Assembly: GCA_023392615.1 (NCBI GenBank)
Contig: JAEVYT010000041.1
Location: 124,001 to 188,000, forward strand
DNA: 64,000 nucleotides
Direction: 5' to 3'
Source: Bacillota bacterium
GTDB lineage: Bacteria; Bacillota; Clostridia; Lachnospirales; Lachnospiraceae
The position numbers were made by a program, and so were the translations under genes. Shown piece after piece: positions 44,804-54,521 of the stretch. The notes below the pieces were generated by a model that ran no database searches, was not told where the DNA came from, and saw nothing but the letters and a program-made list of their open reading frames with translations. The first letter of the stretch is position 1; every line of letters begins with the position of its first letter.

Positions 44804-47581
44804 TTATTTCACTTTACATTTAACGGTCACATAATTACTATAAATCTTGACACCATTAACCACCTTATAAGTCCTTACCCTAAAGTAATATGTAATTTTA
44901 GCCTTAAGTTTACTTACCGTAACTTTTGACAAATCCTTCGTATATCCTTTTACTGTTGATTTTTTCGCAAACTTACTATCCGTGGACATTTCTACCTGAT
45001 AGTACTGTCCACTTACTTTTCCCCAACTAATTGATACCTGATTCTTTTTACTAGTCGCAACTATATGACTAGCCACAGCAGGATTCCTATACCACACAGC
45101 ATATAACGTAATATTGGGAGACAAGTTCTGTACTGACTGATTATTTTTATATATTACTTTACCCTTCGGAGTAGTTGCCCAACCAACAAAGGTATAACCA
45201 GACTTTGTAAAAAGTGTTGCGTTCAGATTCTGGCTTTTATTTCTTAGTAAGGTCTGCTCCTTCATCGTTCCGGAACCACCATTTTTATCAAATTTGATTA
45301 AATACCTATCTGCATTAAATTGCACACTCAGGGTTTTCGTATTGTACTTGTCATCTCCGTTTTTCGTAATGATTATATTAAATGAGCCATAACCTTTAAC
45401 AGTAACCTTCCCCGATGCATCCACTGTCGCAATTGCTGTATTACTTGATTTGTAACTTATCCTCCCCGATCCATTTCCACCATAAGCTCCGATATAAAAC
45501 GACTTACCATTATAAATATATGTTGGCAGCTTATCTGTCTTTAATTCACTCTGATTTATCTTTGATATAGTGATTTGTAGGCTTAAACTTTTCCCCTGGT
45601 ATGTCACTAACAAACTCTGATTACCAATCAATATTGAATTATAGCCATTTACCATTTCATTTGTAATCGCGATATCTTTCTTGGCTCCATTATTATAGGT
45701 CACGGTAATCAGCGCACCAGTTAGGTTTAGTTCTTCACCATAAGTATAATTTATTTTGTTTGGCATCTTTTTAATGGAAATACCGACTTCAGTTAATGCA
45801 ATTACAGATACTTGAAAGCTGGTTGATTTTTCAGCGTGATATACAGTAATTGTTTGAGTTCCTATTACATTGGGATTATAACCGCTTATCATATCAGATG
45901 TAATCACTATTTCTTCTTCATAGCCATCGTAATGCTCCACCAAAAGAACTGCTCCGGTAAGATTTATGTTATCTCCCTCGACATAATTTGTTATCTTTGG
46001 TTTTGACTTTAACTTAATACTCGTAATCTCTTGATCGACGACAGTAACATTGAAAGTTAATGAATATTTTTGATAGGTTACTTTCACTGTCTGTGTCCCA
46101 ACTTCATCCGGTTGATAGCCACTTATCATATCCGGTGTTATATCAATCTCTTTTGATGATAAGTCAGTGTAAATAACCGTTATTGTTCCTCCTGTAAGAT
46201 TAATTGGCTGTCCCTGCAAGTATTTACTTTTCGTCGGAAGCGCTTTCCACTTTATTTCATTTACAAAAAGCTGGAACATTATATTATTATTTTTGGCATA
46301 ATCTTCCGCAACTGAATTTTTACTACTATGTATGACAAGCAAGTCCGAACATAATGCAAAAACAGAATCACCAATCGACGTAACCGAATTTGGTATCTCT
46401 ATACTTTCTAATCCAGTACATCCTTCAAAAGCATTATCCTCAATACTATTAACACCATTTGGTATACTGATACTAAATAATGAGGTGCATTCTTCAAAAG
46501 CATTATTTCCAATGTTTAAGACACTATTAGGGATACTTATCTCTTTCAATGCTTTACAGTTCATAAAGCTATAATTTCCGATACTATTAACACCTAGCGG
46601 AATCGTTACTGTGGTTAATGATTCACAATAATTAAATAAATTGTCTTCTATTTTCTGCAAACTAGACGGAATGTTAATCTTTGATAATTTGGTACAATTA
46701 CCAAAAGCCGACACACCCAGATATGTTACCCCGTTTGGTATATCAATACTTTCTAAAGATTCGCATAACCAAAAGGCTCCTATATCTATTTTTTTTACAT
46801 TTTGTGGTATATTTATTTCTTTAAGGGCACTATTACCTTTAAATGTATATGGTGCTATTTTGTAAAGCGTATTCGGTAAGTTCACACTAGTTAAATTACC
46901 ACAATCCGCAAACATATTGATACCCGTGCTTTTAATACCCTCATCCAGCGTAACACTCGCCAATTTATCACAATAATAGAAAGCATTCGGACCTATTTGA
47001 TTTACACTTCCAGGGATGGAAACACTTTTCAATCCGCTCATGTAAAAAGCATTATCTCCAATGCTAGTTACACTTTGAGGGATACTAACCGACTCAATAC
47101 CACTACCATAAAATGAATTATCTTCTATTCTATCTACTGTATTCGGAATACTGTAATTAAGAGTACCACTCTTACTTGGATAATGTAATAAGACTGTTTT
47201 ATCTACGTTGAACAATACACCGTAAGCATCTGAACTATATACCATATTATTATCGTTTACAGTAATCTTCTTAAGTGATGTACAATTAGTAAATGTATCT
47301 TCTATACGAGTTACTGTACTCGGAATCGTTATACTTATTAACTTTTCACTGTTTTCGAATGCATTATAATTAATAGTTGTTACAGGGAATCCATTGATCT
47401 CATCTGGTATAATAACATCCGTAGCATCACCATGATAACTTTCAATCGTTATCTTAGATTCAGACTCGCTCCAATCAAACCCTTCGGTTGTCGTTCCAGA
47501 AGAATCAGCAAATGCAGAATTTGATTTTGCAGATGCAACAAATACCACTACACACAATACGAAAAATATCCTTTTAAACAT
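44804..47581 (-). CDS. Secreted BspA-like LRR / Ig-like / Listeria-Bacteroides repeat / Fn3 surface protein
   Basis: A 925-residue secreted protein. A signal peptide (MFKRIFFVLCVVVFVASA) is followed by about 16 LRR_5 units at about 35-430 (recurrent 'IPNSVTSIGDNAFEGC' pattern). Three Big_3-type Ig-like repeats (about 440-675, each with 'I.MISGY.p...GTQt..V.Y'), a further Ig-like segment with SSNTAIATVDASGKVTV (about 690-750), an InlB-type repeat (FDKNGGSG...YTFVGWATTPKGK, about 757-830) and a C-terminal Fn3 domain (about 835-925) complete it. Such proteins mediate adhesion or polysaccharide binding. No sortase motif is present. The start follows GGTGGAGG. Confidence 0.9.
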   Translation of the reverse strand: MFKRIFFVLCVVVFVASAKSNSAFADSSGTTTEGFDWSESESKITIESYHGDATDVIIPDEINGFPVTTINYNAFENSEKLISITIPSTVTRIEDTFTNCTSLKKITVNDNNMVYSSDAYGVLFNVDKTVLLHYPSKSGTLNYSIPNTVDRIEDNSFYGSGIESVSIPQSVTSIGDNAFYMSGLKSVSIPGSVNQIGPNAFYYCDKLASVTLDEGIKSTGINMFADCGNLTSVNLPNTLYKIAPYTFKGNSALKEINIPQNVKKIDIGAFWLCESLESIDIPNGVTYLGVSAFGNCTKLSKINIPSSLQKIEDNLFNYCESLTTVTIPLGVNSIGNYSFMNCKALKEISIPNSVLNIGNNAFEECTSLFSISIPNGVNSIEDNAFEGCTGLESIEIPNSVTSIGDSVFALCSDLLVIHSSKNSVAEDYAKNNNIMFQLFVNEIKWKALPTKSKYLQGQPINLTGGTITVIYTDLSSKEIDITPDMISGYQPDEVGTQTVKVTYQKYSLTFNVTVVDQEITSIKLKSKPKITNYVEGDNINLTGAVLLVEHYDGYEEEIVITSDMISGYNPNVIGTQTITVYHAEKSTSFQVSVIALTEVGISIKKMPNKINYTYGEELNLTGALITVTYNNGAKKDIAITNEMVNGYNSILIGNQSLLVTYQGKSLSLQITISKINQSELKTDKLPTYIYNGKSFYIGAYGGNGSGRISYKSSNTAIATVDASGKVTVKGYGSFNIIITKNGDDKYNTKTLSVQFNADRYLIKFDKNGGSGTMKEQTLLRNKSQNLNATLFTKSGYTFVGWATTPKGKVIYKNNQSVQNLSPNITLYAVWYRNPAVASHIVATSKKNQVSISWGKVSGQYYQVEMSTDSKFAKKSTVKGYTKDLSKVTVSKLKAKITYYFRVRTYKVVNGVKIYSNYVTVKCKVK

Positions 47582-47898
47582 CTTAAGCCTCCACCTCTGT
47601 AGCTTTTTATAGTGATCATTTAAAACATAAAATGATTTTATTATATGCATGGTAACATAATACAACAGAAATCGATTATAATCAATGATACTTATGATAT
47701 ATGGAATGTACGCAATTATGAAATAACAACGTTTTACTCTAGAAACAAAACAAAGTTTTACCACATTATAGATGATAATCATTTACAATCAATGAATATT
47801 ATGCTATATTTAACCAAATGAAGTTTTCTTCATTCTCTTACTATAGTTTGCAACGGCTAAGTCCGGTATTTATTCCTCTCATATGAATGGAGGAATTT

Positions 47899-48906
47899 AT
47901 GCGAAAAATCAAGAATATCTTTATTCCAATCTTTTTAAGTATTGTCCTAGTTTATACTTCAATTAGTTATCACTCTGTCTCCGCTTCTACTTCGACCCCT
48001 TTTTCTTTTGTTCTTTTATCGAAATGCAAAGCTACAATGAATATTGGTGACCAGCTTAATATCCTTTCTATTACGTCCAACGGGAAGAAACCCACCTGGA
48101 AAAGTAGCAGCTCGGCAATCGCTTCTGTTAATACCTATGGTATTGTAACCGCAAAAAAGCCAGGCTCAGCATGGATTACTGCAAAAATTAAAGACGCAGA
48201 AGCTTCCTGTATGATCGTTGTAAATAAGACCAAAGTGGTTATTAACTACTTATCCATCTCGAGAGAACGTGGTGAAACTTTTCGATTAAGCGCAACCACC
48301 TCAAACAATTCAAAAGTTACTTGGAGGAGTACAAAGAGAAGCATCGCAACAGTAAATGGCTACGGTACCGTAACAGCGCTTAAGCCCGGGGTTACAGAGA
48401 TTGTTGCTACTGCGGACGGCACTAGCTCTGTCTGCTCTTTTCGGGTGCTATCTCCTACTCTAAGTCTTAATAAGACAAGTATAACACTCTACCGTGGTCA
48501 AACCTTTCGGTTGACCGCAAATGTATCATCAAAGATTTCTCCCACCTGGAAAACGAATAAGAAAAACGTAGCCATAGTCAATCAAACAGGAACTATTACA
48601 GCTCTCAAGCATGGAACAGCAACAATTAGTGCTACCGTAGATAATGTTGTAACAGAGTGCAAGGTTACTGTTTTATCTCCTACTATTACTTTAGACAAAA
48701 CAGAGATTAAAATAAAAAAAGGAGGTACTACGACTATTTCAGCCACAGTATCCTCCAAAAATACACCTGTTTGGTCTACCAGTAATCCTAAAATTGTATC
48801 AATAAATTCCAAAGGAGTAATAAAGGCATTACAAAAAGGTAAAGCCTATCTATATGCTACGGAAGACGGCACTAAGGTAAAATGCACCATCTATGTAACC
48901 GAATAA
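47899..48906 (+). CDS. Secreted protein with four Big_2 Ig-like domains
   Basis: A 335-residue protein with a signal peptide (RKIKNIFIPIFLSIVLVYTS) and four tandem Big_2 domains of about 75 residues. Each shows a tryptophan-containing strand followed by 'IA.VN..GtVtAlkpG.a.I.A...' (for example PTWKSSSSAIASVN, VTWRSTKRSIATVNGYGTV). No enzyme domain or cell-wall anchor is visible. It is divergent from the large LRR protein, so the two surface proteins may be co-regulated from 47582-47898, which contains no other recognised feature. The ATG follows GGAGG at six bases. Confidence 0.87.
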   Translation: MRKIKNIFIPIFLSIVLVYTSISYHSVSASTSTPFSFVLLSKCKATMNIGDQLNILSITSNGKKPTWKSSSSAIASVNTYGIVTAKKPGSAWITAKIKDAEASCMIVVNKTKVVINYLSISRERGETFRLSATTSNNSKVTWRSTKRSIATVNGYGTVTALKPGVTEIVATADGTSSVCSFRVLSPTLSLNKTSITLYRGQTFRLTANVSSKISPTWKTNKKNVAIVNQTGTITALKHGTATISATVDNVVTECKVTVLSPTITLDKTEIKIKKGGTTTISATVSSKNTPVWSTSNPKIVSINSKGVIKALQKGKAYLYATEDGTKVKCTIYVTE

Positions 48907-48961
48907 TTTTCTAATTGGGGAATAAATATTGCAAACTATAGTATTATTTTTCCATTTCAAA

Positions 48962-50743
48962 TCAAGCTCTTAATAACTCAAATATATGTTTCTCTTCGAT
49001 TGGTTCACTTAATAAAAATCCCTGAAGATAATCACAATCATGCTCTGTTAAATATTGTAGCTGCTCCTCTCTCTCAACACCTTCCGCTACAACTTCAATA
49101 CCAAGCTCATGGGACAAGGTGATGATGGAGCCAACGATCTGATTCAAAGAATTCGGAGCAATAATCTTGTCTATAAAGGTCTTGTCTATCTTTAATACAT
49201 TAATCGGTAACATTTGAAGATAATTAAGGGAAGCATAACCGGTACCAAAATCGTCTAGTGCAATTCGGATTCCCAAATCCCTTAATTGTTGAATTACGTC
49301 AATTACAAGCTCAGGAAACGAAATAAATACGGATTCTGTAATTTCCAACTCAAGGTTACTACTATTAAAGCCCGTTTTATCCAGTACCCTCTTAACCATT
49401 GGGATAAAGGAAGGTTCTAGTAGTTGAATTACGGATATATTTACAGAGACCACTGCTGTCATATCATAGCGTAATTTAAATTCAGTAAATTTTCGGAGAA
49501 CTGTTTCCAAAATCCATTCCCCTATTTCAATAATTAGCCCTGTTTCTTCGGCGACGGGTATAAACTCTCCCGGACTGATCAGTCCCATCTCAGGATGTTT
49601 CCATCGAACAAGAGCCTCATATCCTCTTAACTGTGTTGAACCACTCATATATTGAGGTTGAAAAACCATATACAATTCTTCATTTCGAACAGAGGTCATT
49701 AAACCATTCTCTAATCTTACCCTCTTGATAAGTTCTTCCTGCATCTCCTTTGTATAAAATCGAAATTCATTTTTCCCTGAATTTTTCACTTTGGATAAAG
49801 CAATGTCCGCATTTCGGAACAGCTCCTCAGCATTAGCTCCGTCTTCAGGATATTTTGTAATACCAAAGCTTGCTCTGACATAGAACTCTTTACGCAACAC
49901 AACAATCGGTTCTGCCAATATATTACGAAACTTCTCTAGGTAGAGCATTAATTCCTCTCCTTGTATATTACGTCTGATAAGAATTACAAATTCGTCTCCA
50001 CCCACACGACCCAGCAAATCGTCCTTATGACAACAACTTTTCCAACGTTCCGCTACTTGCCCCAGTATCTCATCACCAATATTATGTCCCATCGAATCAT
50101 TAATCTTTTTAAAATTATCCAAATCCAAGTATACAAGTATAAAACTGTTATTGATTGATGCAATGCCGTCTGTTAATAAATCAATTTGATCCAGCATCAT
50201 TTTTCTGTTCGGCGTCGCAGTCAAATCATCATAATACGCTAACTTATGTAGTAGTTCTTCATTCTTTTGAACAATTCTACTATATTCAATCACCTTTCTA
50301 ATTTGCTTATTTAATCGATTTTTATAAACTGATATAATTAGTATTATACCAATTGTTGTAACAGCAATTATATTTCCCGGTAAAGCTATCATATTATTTT
50401 GAAAGATTACCGAATACAATGTAATAGCACATGTATACCCACATAATATTACCGCAACAAGATTGCTTCGCTTAATCGGGTTTAACGTTAGTAAAATCAC
50501 TGCGATAACTTGCCCCTGAGCTATTATCCCGGTAAATGCATCTTTGTGCATCTTTAGCACTATAATATTTACATCATAATTTAATCTACTTTGGGACAGC
50601 TTCATCACTTGAAAATTAAGTAGTACATAAGTAATGATACACCCCCAGAAAAATACCCAATTGATTAAGCTTATTTTATGCTGCGGGTATAATACATCTA
50701 ATTTCTCAAAATGTTCTTTATTCGACTCAACCCTCATAAGCAT
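48962..50743 (-). CDS. Membrane GGDEF-EAL cyclic-di-GMP protein
   Basis: A 593-residue protein. The N-terminal about 145 residues contain four or five membrane helices without a known sensor family. A GGDEF domain follows at about 170-330 with an intact RVGGDEFVIL, and an EAL domain at about 345-590 with YEALVRW, EITESVF, DDFGTGYASL, KIDKTF and VAEGVEREEQ. Both motifs look intact, so it may make and degrade c-di-GMP, or one domain may regulate the other. The start has AAGG five bases upstream. The gene stands alone between two plus-strand genes. Confidence 0.9.
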   Translation of the reverse strand: MLMRVESNKEHFEKLDVLYPQHKISLINWVFFWGCIITYVLLNFQVMKLSQSRLNYDVNIIVLKMHKDAFTGIIAQGQVIAVILLTLNPIKRSNLVAVILCGYTCAITLYSVIFQNNMIALPGNIIAVTTIGIILIISVYKNRLNKQIRKVIEYSRIVQKNEELLHKLAYYDDLTATPNRKMMLDQIDLLTDGIASINNSFILVYLDLDNFKKINDSMGHNIGDEILGQVAERWKSCCHKDDLLGRVGGDEFVILIRRNIQGEELMLYLEKFRNILAEPIVVLRKEFYVRASFGITKYPEDGANAEELFRNADIALSKVKNSGKNEFRFYTKEMQEELIKRVRLENGLMTSVRNEELYMVFQPQYMSGSTQLRGYEALVRWKHPEMGLISPGEFIPVAEETGLIIEIGEWILETVLRKFTEFKLRYDMTAVVSVNISVIQLLEPSFIPMVKRVLDKTGFNSSNLELEITESVFISFPELVIDVIQQLRDLGIRIALDDFGTGYASLNYLQMLPINVLKIDKTFIDKIIAPNSLNQIVGSIITLSHELGIEVVAEGVEREEQLQYLTEHDCDYLQGFLLSEPIEEKHIFELLRA

Positions 50744-50902
50744 GCTATCCTTTTCTTGGAAATTTCATCTCACAAATGAATAATACCACACCGGTCGTGT
50801 TATGTCTACATATTTTTCCATATATTGCCATTCATATGTTTTCATTGATACCACTTCTTTCCTTTGATATAATTATTTAATCAATGTGTGGGGTGAACAA
50901 TT

Positions 50903-52147
50903 ATGGATTTATCACATTTATTAGCTAATAATAATTATTATTTTTCGATTATCAAACAGGATTGGCTGAATTCAAAGGATCATTTTCCGGATTTCCTTAC
51001 GTTAATTCCCCAAAATAAGCAAGAAGACAATGAGCAATTTCTTGACAATTACCTTAAACAATTCCAAAAGCAGATAAAGCGTTTTCATTCACTTCCATTA
51101 TTAAATAAATATTGGAAACGTAAAACCTTGAATATGTTCCAGAATTTTTTACAAATGGAACAAGTTTTATCCGTTCATCAACATATGACAACACAAGACA
51201 TACAGAATTTCAAAATAGAGATGATGGATTTTATGAGGGAAGTAAGAACTTTCGCACCAGAGCTTTCTTTTGAAGATATCGGACAAGCCACCAGAAATTA
51301 TATTGTTTTTGCTATGTTTAAAATCATGCATAAGGAATACTCCGGCTTTAACAAAGCTGCTTTTGGTTACAGTATGCTTTATCCCTTTACTGATAATTAT
51401 ATTGATAGCAAATCAAATACCCCTAAGGATAAAAAGATATACAACCAACTGATTCATGATAAGATTAAAGGATTACCTACGTCACCCACCTCAACTCATC
51501 ACCGCAAAACCTGTGAGTTAATCGGAGCAATTGAATCCTTATATCCCCGGGACAACCACTCTGATATCTACAAATTATTATTACAAATGCTCGATGCACA
51601 GGAATTAAGTATCAAACAACAACATAGTGATTTAATGTTATCCAAAGAAGAACGTCTCGACATCTCGATATATAAAGGTGGTATCTCAGTATTGATTGAC
51701 CGATACTTTGTTCAAAAGGAACTGACAGAAAAAGATATTCTATTTTATCTTGGATTCGGTTTTTTTCTTCAATTAGCCGATGACCTACAAGATATCGGAG
51801 ATGATTCCTCAAAGGGACACAGTACATTACTTACCTATGATACCTCCTGTCCTGAAGTCGAGAAGGTAGTAAATAAAATATTACATTTTTTACATCATAT
51901 TACTAAGGATTATCAACCGGATAATATTTCATTTAAAGAATTTGTATTATCAAGCAGTTATCTTTTGATACTTTCTTCCGTTATAGGTAGCAAAAAATTC
52001 TTTTCACAAAGCTACCTAGACAGAATGAACAAACACCTTCCTGTAAGTAAAATATACTTAGAAAAATTATTATTAAATAAGCCAGAACAAATGAATTCCC
52101 ATATGCAAGATCAGTATCTTCGAAGATTAGATGAATTAATTCAGTAA
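50903..52147 (+). CDS. Class I isoprenoid-synthase-like protein, function unknown
   Basis: A 414-residue, largely helical protein. The segment GFGFFLQLADDLQDIGDDSSKG (about 284-305) contains DDLQD at 293-297, matching the second Asp-rich motif of trans-isoprenyl diphosphate synthases. An earlier FTDNYIDSK (Asp164, Asp168) and YKGG (257-260) lie where the first motif and a Lys would be expected. This suggests a terpenoid-synthase fold, but the first motif is not a full DDxxD and the N-terminal 130 residues are unlike prenyltransferases. Known proteins of this type are called class 1 isoprenoid biosynthesis enzymes without assigned reactions. It is a single-gene unit with its own terminator. 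Confidence 0.65.
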   Translation: MDLSHLLANNNYYFSIIKQDWLNSKDHFPDFLTLIPQNKQEDNEQFLDNYLKQFQKQIKRFHSLPLLNKYWKRKTLNMFQNFLQMEQVLSVHQHMTTQDIQNFKIEMMDFMREVRTFAPELSFEDIGQATRNYIVFAMFKIMHKEYSGFNKAAFGYSMLYPFTDNYIDSKSNTPKDKKIYNQLIHDKIKGLPTSPTSTHHRKTCELIGAIESLYPRDNHSDIYKLLLQMLDAQELSIKQQHSDLMLSKEERLDISIYKGGISVLIDRYFVQKELTEKDILFYLGFGFFLQLADDLQDIGDDSSKGHSTLLTYDTSCPEVEKVVNKILHFLHHITKDYQPDNISFKEFVLSSSYLLILSSVIGSKKFFSQSYLDRMNKHLPVSKIYLEKLLLNKPEQMNSHMQDQYLRRLDELIQ

Positions 52148-52156
52148 AGAGCACAA

Positions 52157-52183
52157 AAAAGGAACGATATCATCGTTCCTTTT
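52157..52183. terminator. Bidirectional terminator
   Basis: AAAAGGAACGAT pairs with ATCGTTCCTTTT around a three-base loop, with A and T runs on both sides. It serves the isoprenoid-synthase-like gene and the convergent hydrolase gene at 52215. Confidence 0.88.
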
Positions 52184-52214
52184 ATTATTATCAAAATGGT
52201 TTATGTTTTTATAC

Positions 52215-52796
52215 TTACTTAAACTGATGATGACCAAGTTTAAAGGTATATCCTTTGATTTTATTACTAAATGAATGATATTTACTAAAATCTTTCTTCT
52301 TACCATTCACGGTGATGTATTTCTGACCATCTAATGCTGCTTTTGCTGCATTAATAGAATCTTTTTCCTTTGCTGAAGTGAAGCCACCCTTATCATAAAC
52401 TGCCAATGCTTTATTTAATGACCCGCTTTTTACTGGGCTGAATTGGCTTTTCTGATATATAACACTTTTAACTGAATTCGGATAGCGATTTGATCTTACT
52501 CTGTTCATGATAACAATACCAACTGCTAATTTTCCATTATATGATTCAGAACTTGCTTCACAGTATATAATGGCTGACATTAATCTTAAATCTGCTTCTG
52601 TATATTTGACAGTTTTCTTTGCTGCTGTTGATTTAGTAGTTTGGGATGCTGCTTTCGTAGTATTGGCAACTTTTGTTGTCTTAGTTGCTTTTTCCTGTGT
52701 AGTTTTAGTAGTTGTAGCAGCAAATGCAGATTCATTCGTAATACTAAATACTAAAATGCTGATAAACATACACAAGAGAATTTTTCTAAGTTTCAT
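52215..52796 (-). CDS. SleB-like cell wall hydrolase
   Basis: A 193-residue secreted protein. A signal peptide (MKLRKILLCMFISILVFS, cleaved near AFA-ATT) is followed by a Thr/Lys/Ala-rich linker to about residue 65. The Hydrolase_2 domain (about 68-193) has IIYCEASSESYNGKLAVG with the putative catalytic Glu, VIMNRVRSNRYPNSV and QFSPVKSG. Relatives cleave peptidoglycan, including spore cortex in germination (SleB, CwlJ). Whether it acts on spores or vegetative wall is not shown. Confidence 0.87.
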   Translation of the reverse strand: MKLRKILLCMFISILVFSITNESAFAATTTKTTQEKATKTTKVANTTKAASQTTKSTAAKKTVKYTEADLRLMSAIIYCEASSESYNGKLAVGIVIMNRVRSNRYPNSVKSVIYQKSQFSPVKSGSLNKALAVYDKGGFTSAKEKDSINAAKAALDGQKYITVNGKKKDFSKYHSFSNKIKGYTFKLGHHQFK

Positions 52797-53036
52797 GTTA
52801 CACTCCTTAAGATAGTCAGCTATATAAATATAACAAGGACTATTAATTTTTTAAAACAAATTCTTTAAGTTTTTAACATTTAGTTAACAACCTTGTAATA
52901 ATTATACCATATAAATTTAAAATATCAAGCATTTTCTTTCATTTTGGCGTACTTTTAACTATAAGTGTAATATTTACCAGTATAATTTGTTATGAAATTG
53001 TTAAATGATTACTGATATTGGAAATCAAAATTGGCC

Positions 53037-53104
53037 AAAAAAATAATAATTATATCTTGGAATAAAATTCAAAAATATGATTCCTTAATATAATTATTAT
53101 TTTT
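53037..53104 (-). terminator. Hairpin terminator after the TerC gene
   Basis: The 15-base arms AAAATAATAATTATA (53040-53054) and TATAATTATTATTTT (53089-53103) are perfect complements, extended by GGAAT/ATTCC inside. In minus-strand RNA a U-rich tract ends the structure. The remaining sequence of 52797-53156 is AT-rich and unassigned apart from the hydrolase promoter region. Confidence 0.6.
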
Positions 53105-53156
53105 GGTAGACCGATTTTTTCAAATCAGAACTTATAAACAATTTACTTTTATTGCA

Positions 53157-53987
53157 TTACGCTAATTTCTTCGTCCTGGTAAATAGAATCGATAAAATAA
53201 TACTTCCGACCAGAATTGTAAAGATTATAGCAAGTGAAAGAATTATCGATATTTCTATATGGAAAAACAGAACTAATAGTTTTACACCCGTAAAAGTTAG
53301 AATTAATGCAACACCGTATTTCACATACGCAAATTTCTCGTGTAAACTTCCTAATAAGAAAAACAAACTTCTCAATCCCATTATAGCAAAAATATTTGAA
53401 GTATATACAATAAACGTATTTCTTGTAATCGAAAATATCGCAGGTATAGAATCGATTGCAAATAGAATATCCGTAAACTCAATCAATATTAAAATTGCAA
53501 ATAAGGGCGTTGCTATCAATTTTCCTTTCTCACGAATAAAGAATTTTTCTCCATTCAATTGATCAGAGACAGGTATAATCTTTCCAAGAAGCTTTAGCAC
53601 TTTGCTATCTTTTAAATTGCCATGTTCCTCTTTTTTTAACATCATCTTCAAACCACTAAATATTAATATTGCACCGAATATGTATAAGATCCAGTGAAAC
53701 ATATTTACTATGGTAACACCCAACATAACAAAGATTAATCTCAATATCATCGCACCAAATATACCATAATTCAATACTCTTCGCTGATATTCCGATTTTA
53801 TCCCAAACGCTGTAAATACCATAATAAATAAAAAGAGATTATCTATGCTTAAACTAAGTTCAATCATATATCCTCCCAGGAATTGAAGAGCATTTGCTTC
53901 TCCTTGCACAATTAAAATACCAATGTTAAAACATAGTGCCAAGGCAATCCAAAACATTGCGCGAAATAACGCTTTCTTTGTTGACAT
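53157..53987 (-). CDS. TerC/Alx-family membrane protein, probable manganese exporter
   Basis: A 276-residue membrane protein with about seven to nine helices. IELSLSIDNLFLF and IEFTDILFAIDSIPA are the two TerC signature segments with acidic metal-binding residues. The family is historically linked to tellurite resistance, but many members export Mn2+ or metallate exported proteins. The yybP-ykoY riboswitch directly upstream ties this one to manganese homeostasis. The ATG has AGGAGGACAAATA-type spacing upstream (GGAGG near 53995-53999). Confidence 0.9.
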   Translation of the reverse strand: MSTKKALFRAMFWIALALCFNIGILIVQGEANALQFLGGYMIELSLSIDNLFLFIMVFTAFGIKSEYQRRVLNYGIFGAMILRLIFVMLGVTIVNMFHWILYIFGAILIFSGLKMMLKKEEHGNLKDSKVLKLLGKIIPVSDQLNGEKFFIREKGKLIATPLFAILILIEFTDILFAIDSIPAIFSITRNTFIVYTSNIFAIMGLRSLFFLLGSLHEKFAYVKYGVALILTFTGVKLLVLFFHIEISIILSLAIIFTILVGSIILSILFTRTKKLA

Positions 53988-54043
53988 TATTTGTCCTCCA
54001 CTTTTTTATTTACTAACCAATACTGCCTATTACTCAATAGAAT

Positions 54044-54169
54044 AAGAAAAGACCTTTAACATAACTCAAAACTGAGCTATGCTAAAGGTCTTGCTTTCCA
54101 TACAGGAGTATAAAGCCAGGCAATCGTTGCCGGTTGTTGACTTTATAACTTTTAAGCTACTCCCCTTTA
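54044..54169 (-). promoter_or_regulatory. yybP-ykoY manganese riboswitch with terminator
   Basis: Read on the minus strand, the leader contains AAAGGGGAGTAGC, then GTCAACAACCGGC, and GGAAAGCAAGACC, the conserved aptamer elements of this class. It is followed by a terminator hairpin AGACCTTTAGCATAGCTCAG paired with its near-complement and a T-rich end (54044-54091). Mn2+ binding would permit read-through into the TerC gene, whose start is about 60 bases downstream. Confidence 0.88.
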
Positions 54170-54455
54170 TATAACATACTTATTCTATAGTAAATATATC
54201 TCACGTGTCAATATAGAAGAAAATAATTTAACCTATTCTTAATAAAGACCCCTACTTGGCTATTATCAAAAATCGGTATTATTGTTATTTATTTTTGTTT
54301 TTCCATTTAATGACTATCTTTTTTTAATATTTTATATTAATATTATGCTAAGTTTTTTGTTTTTATGACGATTGTGCAAAACAAACAATAACAGATACAC
54401 TTATTACCATTTATATAATTTTATTTGTACATAATAATTAATTATTTCTTTTTAT

Positions 54456-54484
54456 TTGTAATATTATTATAAATATAGTATAAC
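54456..54484 (+). promoter_or_regulatory. Putative promoter of the pyrophosphatase gene
   Basis: TTGTAA (54456-54461) and TATAAC (54479-54484) are 17 bases apart, about 38 bases before the ATG. The rest of 54181-54521 is very AT-rich with nothing else recognised. Confidence 0.5.
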
Positions 54485-54521
54485 TATTATATAAAGTTTT
54501 TTATAAGAAAGGAGATTTTCA

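Noticed and set aside
53152..53562. 136-residue plus-strand open frame over the TerC gene
   Set aside because: It is antisense to TerC with its signature motifs and matches no known family.
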